Positions 1-9,275 of a stretch of 64,000 nucleotides of DNA are shown here, one piece after another. Numbering within the stretch: position 1 is the first letter of the stretch; each line of letters starts with the position of its first letter. The notes below the pieces were generated by a model. That model saw nothing but the letters and a program-made list of their open reading frames with translations. It had not been told where the DNA came from and made no database searches. The DNA is from Methylocapsa sp. D3K7 (GTDB lineage: Bacteria; Pseudomonadota; Alphaproteobacteria; Rhizobiales; Beijerinckiaceae). Position numbers and translations under genes: made by a program. The stretch covers positions 124,001 through 188,000 of the forward strand of contig NZ_CP123229.1 of NCBI RefSeq assembly GCF_029855125.1, given 5' to 3'.

Positions 1-274
1 CGAGCGCACGATTGATCACCGCACCGCCGATGCCTTTTGACAACCTCCCTCAGGTCGGCCATGTTGCGGTAAGCGATGATATTGAACTACGCTCAATTAT
101 CATAACACTCACTTTTGTCGGTCTGGCCAGCGGCAATGTGGCGATCAAGCGCGGGACTCTGGCTAAGACAGGGACAAAAAGCCTGGCTCTTTGCAGGGAA
201 GGGTGCAGCTGAAGCATAAAGCCTTTGCGGATCGGTATCCAGCGCGACTAAATCTAATTTTTTAGGTAAAACAA
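1..274. other. left-edge stretch without a convincing gene
   Basis: I see no credible gene here. Short open frames exist on both strands, but none has a Shine-Dalgarno sequence or recognisable protein motif. On the minus strand one frame reads LDLVALDTDPQ, which faintly recalls a ParA-type ATPase strand, but it runs antisense into the next gene and has no P-loop upstream. It may be a decayed remnant or chance. Confidence 0.4.
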
Positions 275-1855
275 ATGTTTTATAAAGGACTTTTATACTT
301 ACTTTTATTGCTTCCATTCATGGCAATTATTACTAGTAGCAGTATAGCTAGTTCGCTTGATAGTCAGAATTGCGGGACAGTGCCATATCCATCAAACACT
401 GGCCATAAGACTCCAAACCCAATTATAAAATCTTCACAGGTCTGGAGCTTTGTGAGTGAGCCACAGCTGCACCCGATGAAAGTTGCTATCAATACATATG
501 ATGCTCGCACATCTTCAGGGTTAATATTTCTTGCCCCATATGCTTTTTCCGACGACGCTACTTACGGACAGCCAGGATCATTAATTTTGGATAATACGGG
601 CAATCCTGTTTGGTTTCTCCCGTTAAACAGCCCTAATTTGATGAATACGGATTTCCGGATGCAGCAATTGGGCGGTAAACCAGTACTAAGTTTTTGGCAA
701 GGCACTCTTGCTACACCGCCAACGTACACCAATGTGCCAGCCGGGTCATCCGAGCCAGGTTCTTGTTATTATATTGTTGACAACACCTATCGAGTCATAA
801 AAACGGTCGCTGCTCAAAATGGTTTTACTGCCGATATCCATGAATTCCTGCTTACTCCAAGTAATACCGCGTTGCTTCTTTCTACCCGGACTGTATCTAT
901 GGATCTGACTCCGTATGGAGGTCCGCAACATGGATATGTCCAAGATTTTGCAATCCAAGAAATTGATTTGAAAACGAATAATTTGTTATTTTTCTGGGAC
1001 GCGTTGAATCACATTCCGCTTGCTGAGTCCTACGAGCCGGCATCAAGCGCAAGTTTCAGCAACAACACATGGGATGCTTATCATTTAAATTCTATAGGGC
1101 TTACGGACGACGCCAAAGATATTGTGGTATCTGGGCGTAATACTTCAACAATTTATAAAATAAACAAGCCAAGCGGAATGATTGTCTGGCGGCTCGGCGG
1201 CAAGCAAAGCGACTTCACGATAGAAAGCGGGGCAGAATTCTCATGGCAGCATGATGCGCGTTTTCTGCCACCTAATGTAATAAGCATGTTTGACGATAAT
1301 TGCTGCGAAACCTCTGGTTCAGTCCCAGCTGGGACGCCACCATCGCATGGGCTGTTCCTGCAATTAAACTTAGCCGCCAAGACGGCTAGTCTGTTAAGAG
1401 AGTATTATCATGATCCTAACCTAAATATTTCGTCACAGGGAAACACACAGAGCTTGGCCAATGGCAATGTATTCATTGGATGGGGGCAATCCGCCTATTA
1501 TAGCGAATATGCAGCAGGAGGCAGCACGCTTTATGACGCCCAAATGCCGGGCAGCAATTATACATATCGCGCCTATCGCGAAAAGTGGGTTGGAACTCCT
1601 TATTATCCGCCAAGCATTGCTGTAGAATCAAACAATGGTGTAGCTACGGTCTATGCCTCATGGAATGGTTCGACAGAAACTACCACCTGGCAGCTGTTTA
1701 GCGGCAGCGGCCTCAAGCAATTCTCGCTCACGAAAACTGTGGCTAAATCTGGATTTGAAACTGCGATCTCGGTGACAAATTCAGGACCGTATTTTCAGGT
1801 GAAGGCCTTGGACGCCAGTGGCAAGGTGATCGGGATATCTAAGATCACGCGCTAG
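275..1855 (+). CDS. exported arylsulfotransferase-family (ASST) beta-propeller protein
   Basis: The 526-residue product starts with a signal peptide (about residues 1-26, a Leu-rich core ending SIAS). The body resembles the Arylsulfotran_2 branch of bacterial arylsulfate sulfotransferases, periplasmic enzymes that move a sulfate group from a phenolic ester to another phenol through a histidine intermediate. Family-like landmarks are the DIHEF segment (His189), DAYHLNS (His270), VSGRNTSTIYKI (Arg288), VWRLGG and WQHDARF (His326, Arg329). Which histidine is catalytic cannot be settled by eye. No DsbA/DsbL-type partner lies nearby. The DNA is clearly more AT-rich than most of the window and rich in TTA, ATA and AAT codons, which suggests recent acquisition. 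The true substrate is unknown, and a non-enzymatic beta-propeller role is possible. Confidence 0.75.
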   Translation: MFYKGLLYLLLLLPFMAIITSSSIASSLDSQNCGTVPYPSNTGHKTPNPIIKSSQVWSFVSEPQLHPMKVAINTYDARTSSGLIFLAPYAFSDDATYGQPGSLILDNTGNPVWFLPLNSPNLMNTDFRMQQLGGKPVLSFWQGTLATPPTYTNVPAGSSEPGSCYYIVDNTYRVIKTVAAQNGFTADIHEFLLTPSNTALLLSTRTVSMDLTPYGGPQHGYVQDFAIQEIDLKTNNLLFFWDALNHIPLAESYEPASSASFSNNTWDAYHLNSIGLTDDAKDIVVSGRNTSTIYKINKPSGMIVWRLGGKQSDFTIESGAEFSWQHDARFLPPNVISMFDDNCCETSGSVPAGTPPSHGLFLQLNLAAKTASLLREYYHDPNLNISSQGNTQSLANGNVFIGWGQSAYYSEYAAGGSTLYDAQMPGSNYTYRAYREKWVGTPYYPPSIAVESNNGVATVYASWNGSTETTTWQLFSGSGLKQFSLTKTVAKSGFETAISVTNSGPYFQVKALDASGKVIGISKITR

Positions 1856-2114
1856 GGTTTGGTATGACGCGCAGCGCCCGCTTCATTCCGCGCGTTGAGC
1901 GCTCATACCGAAGGTGACGCACAAGACATTGTTAACAAATACCGCACACTAATGCAGCGACGCTTCCAATAGTTGCGCCACCGGAAAAACCCAGCAGCCG
2001 CATTCGCGGCCACTGGGAGAAGGTGGACTAAGCGGGACGGATTGTGCAATTGGCGGTGGGGTGCGCGCCCAGAGCGGGACGAAAACTTTCTCTAGGCACG
2101 CGCAACCACGCGCG

Positions 2115-2990
2115 TTATCTCGCCTGAGCCGCGACTTTCGGCGCGTTGCCCGCATCGGCAGATCCCGAAGCCTGATCGGCATGACGGCCGCCCGCATTCG
2201 CGGGTTTGACACGCAGATTGTTCTGAATATGGCTGACGCCGGAGACTTGTTCGGCGGCAAGTTCCGCGCGGCGGCGCTGGATACGGTTTTCGACGGCACC
2301 GCTCAGCGTAACTTCCGAATTGTGGACATTCACCTCGATCTCCGAAGCGTCGACATAGGGATCGTCGCTCAGATGGTCGGAGACGTCCTCGCGAATGCGC
2401 TCGTCCGAACGCTTGTAATTTTTTGGCCCGAGGCCGTAATAACGCGCGTATTCATCACGGATGTGGCCACCACCTGCCCAGGACGGCCCTTCGGCACGCT
2501 CCGCCAACCAGCGCAGCCTGGCGCCCTGATCGCCCTGCGCATACGCATCGCGGTGCTCTGCGTCCCCAGCAAAGCGCGGATCCCGGCTTGCTCCATAAGC
2601 ATATTCGGCGGCGCGGTACCCGCCTCCTTGTTGATACGGATTGACGGAGCGCCAGCCAAAAGCTTCCCAATCGGCAACGCCGCCGTCGCGCGGTTCGCGG
2701 CCGCGGTCATTGTAATCGCGGCCGGCGAAGCCGCCTTCGCCGCCGTAATAATCCTCCTCGAAACGGGCGCGGCCGGACGATTCTCCGTAACGCCGGTCTA
2801 TGCTCTCGCCCTCGCGGGGAAATTCGCGCAGGCCAAAGTCACGGCCGCGGCCATAAGCGGCCTGGCCCGGCAATTCCCTGCGGCCGCTTTGATAGCGGCG
2901 CGCCTCGTCGTAGCGATCACGGCGCGGATCATCGGCAAAATCGTCTGGACGGTAACGGTTGTCTTGGACACGATAGTCTTGAGATGTCAT
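2115..2990 (-). CDS. BON-domain protein with Arg/Gly/Tyr-rich low-complexity N-terminus
   Basis: The 291-residue protein has two parts. Residues 1 to about 185 are low complexity, rich in Arg, Gly, Tyr and Asp, with no signal peptide or membrane segment. Residues about 191-262 form a BON domain (SDERIREDVSDHL, then EVTLSGAVENR and the closing GVSHIQNNLRV). BON domains are small alpha/beta folds linked to phospholipid binding and osmotic or envelope stress. Proteins with a disordered head and one BON domain are common in Hyphomicrobiales and are often called osmotically inducible, but their job is not established. The start is supported by an AAAGGTG sequence seven bases upstream. It stands alone, between two exported beta-propeller genes on the other strand. 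Confidence 0.8.
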   Translation of the reverse strand: MTSQDYRVQDNRYRPDDFADDPRRDRYDEARRYQSGRRELPGQAAYGRGRDFGLREFPREGESIDRRYGESSGRARFEEDYYGGEGGFAGRDYNDRGREPRDGGVADWEAFGWRSVNPYQQGGGYRAAEYAYGASRDPRFAGDAEHRDAYAQGDQGARLRWLAERAEGPSWAGGGHIRDEYARYYGLGPKNYKRSDERIREDVSDHLSDDPYVDASEIEVNVHNSEVTLSGAVENRIQRRRAELAAEQVSGVSHIQNNLRVKPANAGGRHADQASGSADAGNAPKVAAQAR

Positions 2991-3549
2991 CGCGTTTCAC
3001 CTTTTGCTAGAAGTTCACGTTCGTTTCCTAAAGTGGAACCCAGCTCTTCTTAAATAAGCCAAGGCTATATCTGTATAGACGACGAATATGATAGTAACTT
3101 TACACATAAAAAGGAACTTTTATTTCAGAAATGTGTAGAGAATTGTCCCATTATTTTGCAGAGATTAGAAAAATATTCTTCTAGCTCCTTTTATTCGTGT
3201 TTATCTTGAGCGCGACTGGGGGCGCGGATAGAACTGCTAAGGCCAATCGGTATTTGCCTGTACGGAGATAACGCGTGTGGAGGCGCCGCCAGTCTTTGAG
3301 CCTAATGCGCTTTTAGCTGGGTCGCGTCGATCATCAACGGCACGGCAACCCGCGCTCCCATTGCGTGCCTATCGCAGGCAATAATAATTATTGATAAATA
3401 TTTATCATTATCATAATATATAAATCATAGTGTTATTGTTTTTAAAACAATGGCTTAGCCGCCAATTAGTAAAGCTTACGTTCAAACTGTTAACCTAAAA
3501 CTATGCCAAATTGATCACGAAGCTTTAACTGTGCACGAGGTTAACTCTC
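2991..3549. other. AT-rich intergenic region between divergent genes
   Basis: This gap of about 560 bases separates the BON gene from the PQQ-repeat protein gene. I find no gene in it. The right half is very AT-rich, contains the palindrome listed at 3392-3407, and probably carries the promoter and control sites of the downstream exported protein. No clear -35/-10 pair stands out from the AT background. Confidence 0.5.
3392..3407. repeat. perfect 16-bp AT-rich palindrome
   Basis: TGATAAATATTTATCA is its own reverse complement. It sits about 140 bases before the PQQ-repeat protein start, inside a longer AT tract that repeats TTATCATTATCATAATA. It could be a regulator or nucleoid-protein site, but AT-rich DNA makes such palindromes fairly easily. 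Confidence 0.4.
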
Positions 3550-5778
3550 ATGAGAAACTCGAAGCGTGCCTCAATACTCGCGACGGCTTGGATTGGTTTA
3601 ATCGCGATACCGTCAACTGCCGCACTGGCCGCAAATAGCGCCAGCTTTGTCAAGGTAGACACGTCCACAGTAGGCAATTGGATCGGGCACTACGGCGCCG
3701 ACGGGTACAATGTGAGCCAGGACACCACTGTCAAAACCGCTGCCTATGCCCAGATCAACCTCAGCGGAGCCTCCAACTATGTATGGTCGGCTTCTCCCGC
3801 GGGCACCGCCGCCTTGCAGAGGCCTGAAAACCCAAGCGGCAGGATCGCCAGTACATGGTACGCGCCCAACAGTTTCTTTATCGACGTCAACTTAACAGAC
3901 GGCAATACTCACCAAATCGCACTCTATAACCTTGATTTCGATTGGTCCATACGCTCGCAGACAATCAACGTGCGCGATGCCTCGACCAACGCCATTTTGG
4001 ACAGCCGGACTCTTGCTGCCGGCGCAGCCTTCCATAACGGCGAATATCTCGTTTGGAATGTACAAGGTCACGTCAAATACGAGATCATCAGAACCGGCGC
4101 TTTCAACGCAGTGATCAGCGGGATATTCTTTGACGCTCCGAATGGCACATCGTCTGGCTCACTAAGCATTCCGACCCATCACGCCACTCTCGCGAATGAC
4201 GGTCAGAACCTGAAAGAAACGATACTCACGCCGACAAATGTGAGCAGCGCAAGTTTTGGTAAAATCGTGAGCGTGCCTCTCTCCGGAGATGTTTATACCC
4301 AGCCATTGTTCCAAAGTGGTGTGAACATCCCTGGTAAGGGAACACATGACACGGTTTTCACCGTGACTGGCAACGGCGTGGCCTATGCGATCGACGCTTA
4401 TTCTGGTGCCGTCCTATGGACCTCCAGCCTTGTCCCTCCCGGTGCGACTGCCGTCTTGGACGTTTACTCCACGCCCGTCCTAAGCGCTCTCACAAACGCC
4501 ATGTATGTTCTGGTTCATGGCTATTCGGGCAGCGTCTCCATTTATGCGCTTTTTGCCCTCAATCTTGCCGACGGCACGCCATATGCCGCTCCCGCAGTCA
4601 TTGGAAAAATCGGCGGTTGGACCACCTATATAAGCGGGCCATCCATTGCGTCGGGAAGGATGTTCAATGGCAATCTGCTCTCCCGGAATCTGGTGCTCAA
4701 TCCAATCAATAACGTCGTCTACGCTTCCTTTGCAGCCGGCGGCGACCTTGGGCCTTATAATGGCTGGATCGTCGGCTACAATTCGGTCAAGAATGCCTCC
4801 GGCGATCTGAGCCAGGCTGCCGTCTGGTGCTCGACCCCGAACGGCAACAGTGGCGGCTACGCAGACGGCGGCAATGGTGCTGGCGGCATATGGATGTCCG
4901 GCGGCGGTATTGCCGTGGACGCTCTCGGGGATATGTATATTGCGACTGGCAATGGGTCTTTTGAGCAAACCCTCGCTACGGTTCCGTACAATGGCCGCTT
5001 GACGACGAATGTCTCCAATTTGAAAGCTCCCAGCGGAATGGACTTCGGAGATTCGGTGATCAAGCTTCGCCCCGACTCTGACGTGGACCAATCCCATGGG
5101 GACAACCCCAATGGCTGGGGCCTTCACGTCGCCGATTATTTTACGCCGGCTGATCAGAGTTACCGGCAGGGACCGAAGGACCTTGATGTGGGGTCAAGTT
5201 CGCCAGTACTTTTGCCGCCCGAAGTTGGAAGCACCGCGCATCCAAATCTTCTGGTCATGTCCTCCAAGGAGGGGGAGATTTGGCTCATCGACCGGAACAA
5301 TATGGGAGGCTTTAGTTCAATTGCGGATAACGTTGTGCAAAAAGTCACCGGCCAGATTCAAGGCATGTGGAGTACGCCGGCTTTTTATTCCCTGTCGAAC
5401 CCCAGTCCTGTGATGTACTATGTCGCGGATGCCTACGGTGCCGCGACCGGCGATTTTGCCAAGGCCTTTTCCATTAACAACGGCAGGATGAGCGGAACCC
5501 CTGTTTCCGTCGGAACTTATCGCTTCTCCAAGCCCGGTTCCACTCCACAGATCTCCGCCAACGGCGCCTCGAACGGGCTCGTTTGGGCGCTCGATCCCGG
5601 GGCGAATGTGCTGCTGGCTTTGAATGCAGGAAGCCTCGCAATGATGTTCTTCAACAGCGGGACAGGGGCCAATGCGCTGCCGAGAGCCTTTCCGCACGCG
5701 TTTCTGACGCCCATGGTTGCCGCGGGGCATGTCTATGTCGGAACAAAGGGGTATCTGACGATCTACGGCTTACACTAG
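3550..5778 (+). CDS. exported PQQ-like beta-propeller protein with N-terminal beta-sandwich-like domain
   Basis: The 742-residue protein begins with a typical signal peptide (residues 1-28, cut near ALAA). Residues about 30-200 form a separate region with the pattern DGNTHQIALYNLDFDW and EYLVWNVQG, as in beta-sandwich domains attached to extracellular proteins. From about residue 235 on it looks like a PQQ-type beta-propeller: repeated stretches such as VYTQPLF, AYAIDAYSGAVLWTSSL, MYIATGNGSF and GEIWLIDRN, with the alternating Gly/Trp spacing of the family. I see no heme-binding CxxCH motif and no obvious quinoprotein dehydrogenase active site, so it may be a structural or binding propeller rather than an enzyme. 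The start is the first ATG before the signal peptide. The function is unknown. Confidence 0.75.
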   Translation: MRNSKRASILATAWIGLIAIPSTAALAANSASFVKVDTSTVGNWIGHYGADGYNVSQDTTVKTAAYAQINLSGASNYVWSASPAGTAALQRPENPSGRIASTWYAPNSFFIDVNLTDGNTHQIALYNLDFDWSIRSQTINVRDASTNAILDSRTLAAGAAFHNGEYLVWNVQGHVKYEIIRTGAFNAVISGIFFDAPNGTSSGSLSIPTHHATLANDGQNLKETILTPTNVSSASFGKIVSVPLSGDVYTQPLFQSGVNIPGKGTHDTVFTVTGNGVAYAIDAYSGAVLWTSSLVPPGATAVLDVYSTPVLSALTNAMYVLVHGYSGSVSIYALFALNLADGTPYAAPAVIGKIGGWTTYISGPSIASGRMFNGNLLSRNLVLNPINNVVYASFAAGGDLGPYNGWIVGYNSVKNASGDLSQAAVWCSTPNGNSGGYADGGNGAGGIWMSGGGIAVDALGDMYIATGNGSFEQTLATVPYNGRLTTNVSNLKAPSGMDFGDSVIKLRPDSDVDQSHGDNPNGWGLHVADYFTPADQSYRQGPKDLDVGSSSPVLLPPEVGSTAHPNLLVMSSKEGEIWLIDRNNMGGFSSIADNVVQKVTGQIQGMWSTPAFYSLSNPSPVMYYVADAYGAATGDFAKAFSINNGRMSGTPVSVGTYRFSKPGSTPQISANGASNGLVWALDPGANVLLALNAGSLAMMFFNSGTGANALPRAFPHAFLTPMVAAGHVYVGTKGYLTIYGLH

Positions 5779-5903
5779 TCATGGATGTCTGTTTTTAACT
5801 TCTTCGTCGAGATATGGGAGCTTCCGAGTGAGCTCGGCAAACCAACGATCGACTTGATTGATATGCGGCCGGGCACCAGGGGAACTGTCGCCCGGCCCTG
5901 GTC

Positions 5904-7424
5904 TCAACTAGGGTGAAGGCTCCCATATGTCTCGCGCAACACATTCTTTTGCACTTTTCCCATGGCATTGCGTGGCAGCTCTTCGACAAAGACCACGCGC
6001 TTCGGCAATTTGAATTTGGCGAGTCTTTTGGCCAGCGCGTCCCGAACCATAGGTTCGTCGAGAGAGGCACCGGGGTGAAGCACGACGAAGGCCGCGACCG
6101 CCTCGCCGAAATCTTCATGCGGAAGCCCAACAACGGCGCTTTCGATCACGCCAGCGAGAGCGTCGATTTCGCTCTCGACTTCCTTGGGATAGATGTTGAA
6201 CCCTCCCGAGATGATCAAATCCTTGGCGCGGCCGACGATCTGCACATAGCCTTCCGCATCGATCCGGCCGAGATCGCCGGTGATAAAAAAACCGTCGCTC
6301 CGGAATTCTTGCGCAGTCTTCTCGGGATTGTGCCAATAGCCCTTAAAGACGTTTGGTCCCTTGACCTCGAGGACTCCGGTTTGTCCTCCGTCCAAAACAT
6401 GTCCGCTTTCCGGATCGGCGATTCGCAGCGCCACGTCAGGCAACGGAAAGCCGACGGTGCCAGCCCTGCGCTCGCCATCGTAGGGATTGGACGTGATCAT
6501 ATTGGTTTCGGTCATACCGTAACGTTCGAGAATGGCGTGCCCGGTCCGTTCCAACCAAGCGCGGTGGGTCTCTTCGAGCAAGGGCGCGGAGCCGGAAACG
6601 AAAAGCCGCATATGCGCCGTCGTCTCGCGCGAAAGATTGTTGTCGCTAAGCAACCTTGTATAGAAGGTTGGAACGCCCATCATCGCGGTCGCGCGCGGCA
6701 TCAGCGCCAAGCATAGGCTGGGATCGAATTTCGGCATGAAGAGGATTTTGCCACCGCTGAAAAGCACGGTGTTGACGGCCACGAAAAGCCCATGCGTGTG
6801 ATAAATGGGCAGGGCGTGCAGCAGCACATCGGCTGGGGAGAAGCGCCACAGTGTGGCAAGCGCTGCGGCGTTCGAGGCGAGATTGCCATGGGTCAGCATG
6901 GCGCCCTTCGAACGGCCCGTGGTGCCGGACGTGTAAAGGATGGCGGCAAGATCGTCTGCCCCGCGCGGGATATCGCTGAAGTCGGCTCCGCAGGCCGCGC
7001 AAAGTTCGGGAAGCGAACCCGTGCCATCGGCGGCAAGCGTTTCCAGCGATTGCACACAAGCCTGAGCCGTGGCCGGCGCCAAGCTGTCGCGGCGTGTGGG
7101 GTCGCACACAAGAATCTTGGGCTCGGCGTCAGCAAGAAAATAGTCGAGTTCGGCACTCGTATAGGCGGTGTTGAGAGGCAGAAAAATCGCACCGGCGCGG
7201 AGCGTGCCGAGATAGAGCATGAGTGCTTCGGGCGATTTCTCGACCTGCGCAGCGACCCGGTCGCCAGGCTTAACGCCAAGTTTGACCAGCGCCGAAGCAT
7301 AGCGCGCGGTCAGCGCTTCCATATTGGTGTAGCTTAAGCCGCAGCCATCCGGTGTTTCGAGAAATGCCGCGGTTTCCCGACCGTGCGATGAATCACGGAC
7401 TCGTTGAAAAAAATGGTTTCTCAT
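5904..7424 (-). CDS. matB: malonyl-CoA synthetase (MatB-like acyl-CoA ligase)
   Basis: This 506-residue member of the ANL superfamily activates malonate (or methylmalonate) to the CoA thioester with ATP. Visible motifs are the P-loop YTSGTTGRSKGAML, the hinge region GDLGRIDAEGYVQIVGRAKD, IISGGFNIYPKEVE, and the catalytic lysine in LPRNAMGKVQKN. The central FVSGSAPLLEETH and ERYGMTETNMITSNPYDGERRAGTVG stretch is characteristic of MatB rather than of long-chain acyl-CoA ligases. I chose the ATG giving MRNHFFQRV because the 16 extra residues of the longer frame do not look conserved. No malonate decarboxylase or transporter is adjacent. It could feed malonyl-CoA to the distant polyketide module in this window, but that is only inference. 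Confidence 0.85.
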   Translation of the reverse strand: MRNHFFQRVRDSSHGRETAAFLETPDGCGLSYTNMEALTARYASALVKLGVKPGDRVAAQVEKSPEALMLYLGTLRAGAIFLPLNTAYTSAELDYFLADAEPKILVCDPTRRDSLAPATAQACVQSLETLAADGTGSLPELCAACGADFSDIPRGADDLAAILYTSGTTGRSKGAMLTHGNLASNAAALATLWRFSPADVLLHALPIYHTHGLFVAVNTVLFSGGKILFMPKFDPSLCLALMPRATAMMGVPTFYTRLLSDNNLSRETTAHMRLFVSGSAPLLEETHRAWLERTGHAILERYGMTETNMITSNPYDGERRAGTVGFPLPDVALRIADPESGHVLDGGQTGVLEVKGPNVFKGYWHNPEKTAQEFRSDGFFITGDLGRIDAEGYVQIVGRAKDLIISGGFNIYPKEVESEIDALAGVIESAVVGLPHEDFGEAVAAFVVLHPGASLDEPMVRDALAKRLAKFKLPKRVVFVEELPRNAMGKVQKNVLRETYGSLHPS

Positions 7425-7697
7425 ATGCTCACGAGTAGCTCGAATCTTGCGGGTAGGGTTGCCACGCGCCATATTGCTGGGGCGACGCGGTCAGGCCTAT
7501 CAGCCCGTCGTAACGTTGAAAAGGGGTCAGGACTCAGCTTTGTTCCATGAGTATTTTGGAGCGAATCTAAACTGCTAAGTCTCTCGAATTTGTTTTGGAA
7601 TCTTTGTAATCTTCGACTCTCAACTTGTGAACTATTCAACAGTGCGTTAGAAATCTTACCTTGCAAATGCGTCTTTCGCCTCGGCACCGGTGCCTCA

Positions 7698-7925
7698 ATG
7701 ATCGTTTGTTCTTGCAATGTCCTGACCGACACAAATATCAAGGATATCGTCAACAGCGGGACTTGCCCACGCACCCCGGGCGCCGTCTACAAATGTCTTG
7801 GCTGCAGTCCAAGTTGCGGGCGCTGCATCGCAACCCTGAGAAACATCATCAACGAGACATTGGCGGCGGAGACATCTCCAGCTGAAATGCCATGCAGGAC
7901 AAGCCGCGAATTGAATGTCGCTTAG
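7698..7925 (+). CDS. bfd: bacterioferritin-associated ferredoxin (Bfd-like 2Fe-2S protein)
   Basis: The 75-residue product has the Bfd cysteine layout, Cys4-x-Cys6 and Cys40-x2-Cys43, which binds one [2Fe-2S] cluster. Bfd passes electrons to the heme of bacterioferritin to release stored iron to the cytoplasm. The start at MIVCSCNV is chosen because family members begin at exactly this point, though an open frame continues upstream. The spacing between the cysteine pairs is two residues longer than in the Pseudomonas protein, and there are extra cysteines at 23, 33 and 36. Bacterioferritin lies about 290 bases downstream on the same strand, which supports the assignment. The gap between them has no recognisable gene. 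Confidence 0.85.
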   Translation: MIVCSCNVLTDTNIKDIVNSGTCPRTPGAVYKCLGCSPSCGRCIATLRNIINETLAAETSPAEMPCRTSRELNVA

Positions 7926-8211
7926 GTTGCGGTGGTGGTCTCTGCCGCAATTCGGCGGAAATGGCCTGTTTGAGCGCCAAGATTTCTTACGAAAAACCCT
8001 TGCGATAGATTGAAATATCGACCATGAGCGAAGGAGCCTCATGGGTCGTTGGCAGACCTCACTTCTGCCAGCGAACTTTCGTGCGGCGCTTAACCGGCTA
8101 TAGTGCTGTGCTGGTAGCTGGTTTCTGGCCACCGCAGGGTTTTGATACGTACCGTTGGCCGGGAAATCCGGCTTGGCCGCCATAAAAGCCTAATGTAAGG
8201 AGCTCGGCACT

Positions 8212-8700
8212 ATGAGAGGCGACGACAGAGTACTCGACTATCTCAATCGCAGCCTGCGCAGCGAGCTGACTTCCATCAATCAATATTGGCTGCATTATCG
8301 CATCTTCGACAATTGGGGATTCAAGGAATTAGCAAAGCGGTGGCGCGAAGAATCCATCGAGGAAATGCAGCACGCCGACAAGCTCATCGCGCGGATTCTG
8401 TTTCTCGAAGGCTTTCCCAACCTCCAGGTCCTCGACCCGCTGCGCATTGGGCAAACTGTGGAAGAAATTATCCGCTGCGACCTCGCGGCCGAAACTTCGG
8501 CGCGTGCTCTTTACACGGAAGCGGCTGAATATTGCATCACGGTTCATGACCGCGTTTCGAAGGAACTCTACGACGATCTCCTCATCGACGAGGAGCATCA
8601 CATCGACTTTTTGGAAACACAACTGGAGCTGATCAAACAGCTGGGCGTCCAACTTTACAGCCAAAAGCATGTCGGCGGTTTAGAAGACGGCAAATCCTAG
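8212..8700 (+). CDS. bfr: bacterioferritin
   Basis: The 162-residue protein stores iron in a 24-subunit heme-containing shell. All ferroxidase ligands are present at the canonical positions: Glu18, Glu51, His54, Glu94, Glu127 and His130. Met52, the axial heme ligand shared between two subunits, is also kept (EEMQHAD), so this is a true heme bacterioferritin and not a plain ferritin. Length and start (MRGDDRVLDYLN) match the family, and TAAGGAG lies about ten bases upstream of the ATG. It follows the bfd gene, its usual partner for iron release. I could not identify an Irr or Fur box by eye. Confidence 0.95.
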   Translation: MRGDDRVLDYLNRSLRSELTSINQYWLHYRIFDNWGFKELAKRWREESIEEMQHADKLIARILFLEGFPNLQVLDPLRIGQTVEEIIRCDLAAETSARALYTEAAEYCITVHDRVSKELYDDLLIDEEHHIDFLETQLELIKQLGVQLYSQKHVGGLEDGKS

Positions 8701-8728
8701 ATTTCGGAAACGCTCAGGGCTATGTCTT

Positions 8729-8818
8729 GGAAGGGTGGCCGAGTGGTTTAAGGCAGCGGTCTTGAAAACCGCCGTGGGTGCAAGCCTACCGTGGGTTCGA
8801 ATCCCACCTCTTCCGCCA
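8729..8818 (+). tRNA. tRNA-Ser(UGA)
   Basis: A 90-nt class II tRNA with a long variable arm. The acceptor stem GGAAGGG pairs with CTCTTCC (one G-U pair), the anticodon loop CTTGAAA has anticodon TGA, the T arm contains GGTTCGAATCC, and CCA is encoded at the 3' end. Confidence 0.97.
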
Positions 8819-9041
8819 GCCATACGACATAACAATTTGGGAAAGAGAACCGCCGCTTCCGAATTGGCGTGAAGACCGTCGGATGAGCAACCGCGAACGA
8901 TGTCCTTTGATAGCCGCCGAGCGCCGTCCGTCATTTCCCCAAATCCCGCGTGGTGCCGCCCAAATCGGCTACATCACGCGGGATTATTTCTTCACGTCGA
9001 AACCCGCTCTAAGAAGAACTCATTGCGTTGCGACTAAAGCT

Positions 9042-9275
9042 TTAATAGCCTCCTGACAAATACGCGCTGGTCGGCAAAGTCCAATAGAGATAGATTGCAT
9101 AGATCACATATAGAGGAATGACCGCCCGCATAGCCATTAGAATCCACCAAAACACGGCAGCCGCACGCCTGTCCTTCTCCGCGATTTCGGCTTTTAAAAT
9201 TTCCTCTTGGGATAGGATAGGCGTTGTTTTATCTTGTGGATATATTGCTGACTTCTGCCCAGTATCTTGGTTCAT
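9042..9275 (-). CDS. small hypothetical membrane protein
   Basis: A 77-residue protein with a polar, charged N-terminal half (LSQEEILKAEIAEKDRRAA) and one long hydrophobic segment (about residues 41-67) ending near the C-terminus. The ATG at 9275 is favoured over a GTG one codon earlier because GAGGAG lies five to eight bases upstream. It has no neighbour in the same operon. I do not recognise the family. The start signal and clean membrane segment make a real gene likely. Confidence 0.55.
   Translation of the reverse strand: MNQDTGQKSAIYPQDKTTPILSQEEILKAEIAEKDRRAAAVFWWILMAMRAVIPLYVIYAIYLYWTLPTSAYLSGGY

Noticed and set aside
2061..3053. 330-codon open frame on the plus strand across the BON gene
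   Set aside because: It is the antisense shadow of the BON gene: Ala/Arg/Val-rich, no start signal, no motif. The minus-strand frame has a ribosome site and a clear BON domain.
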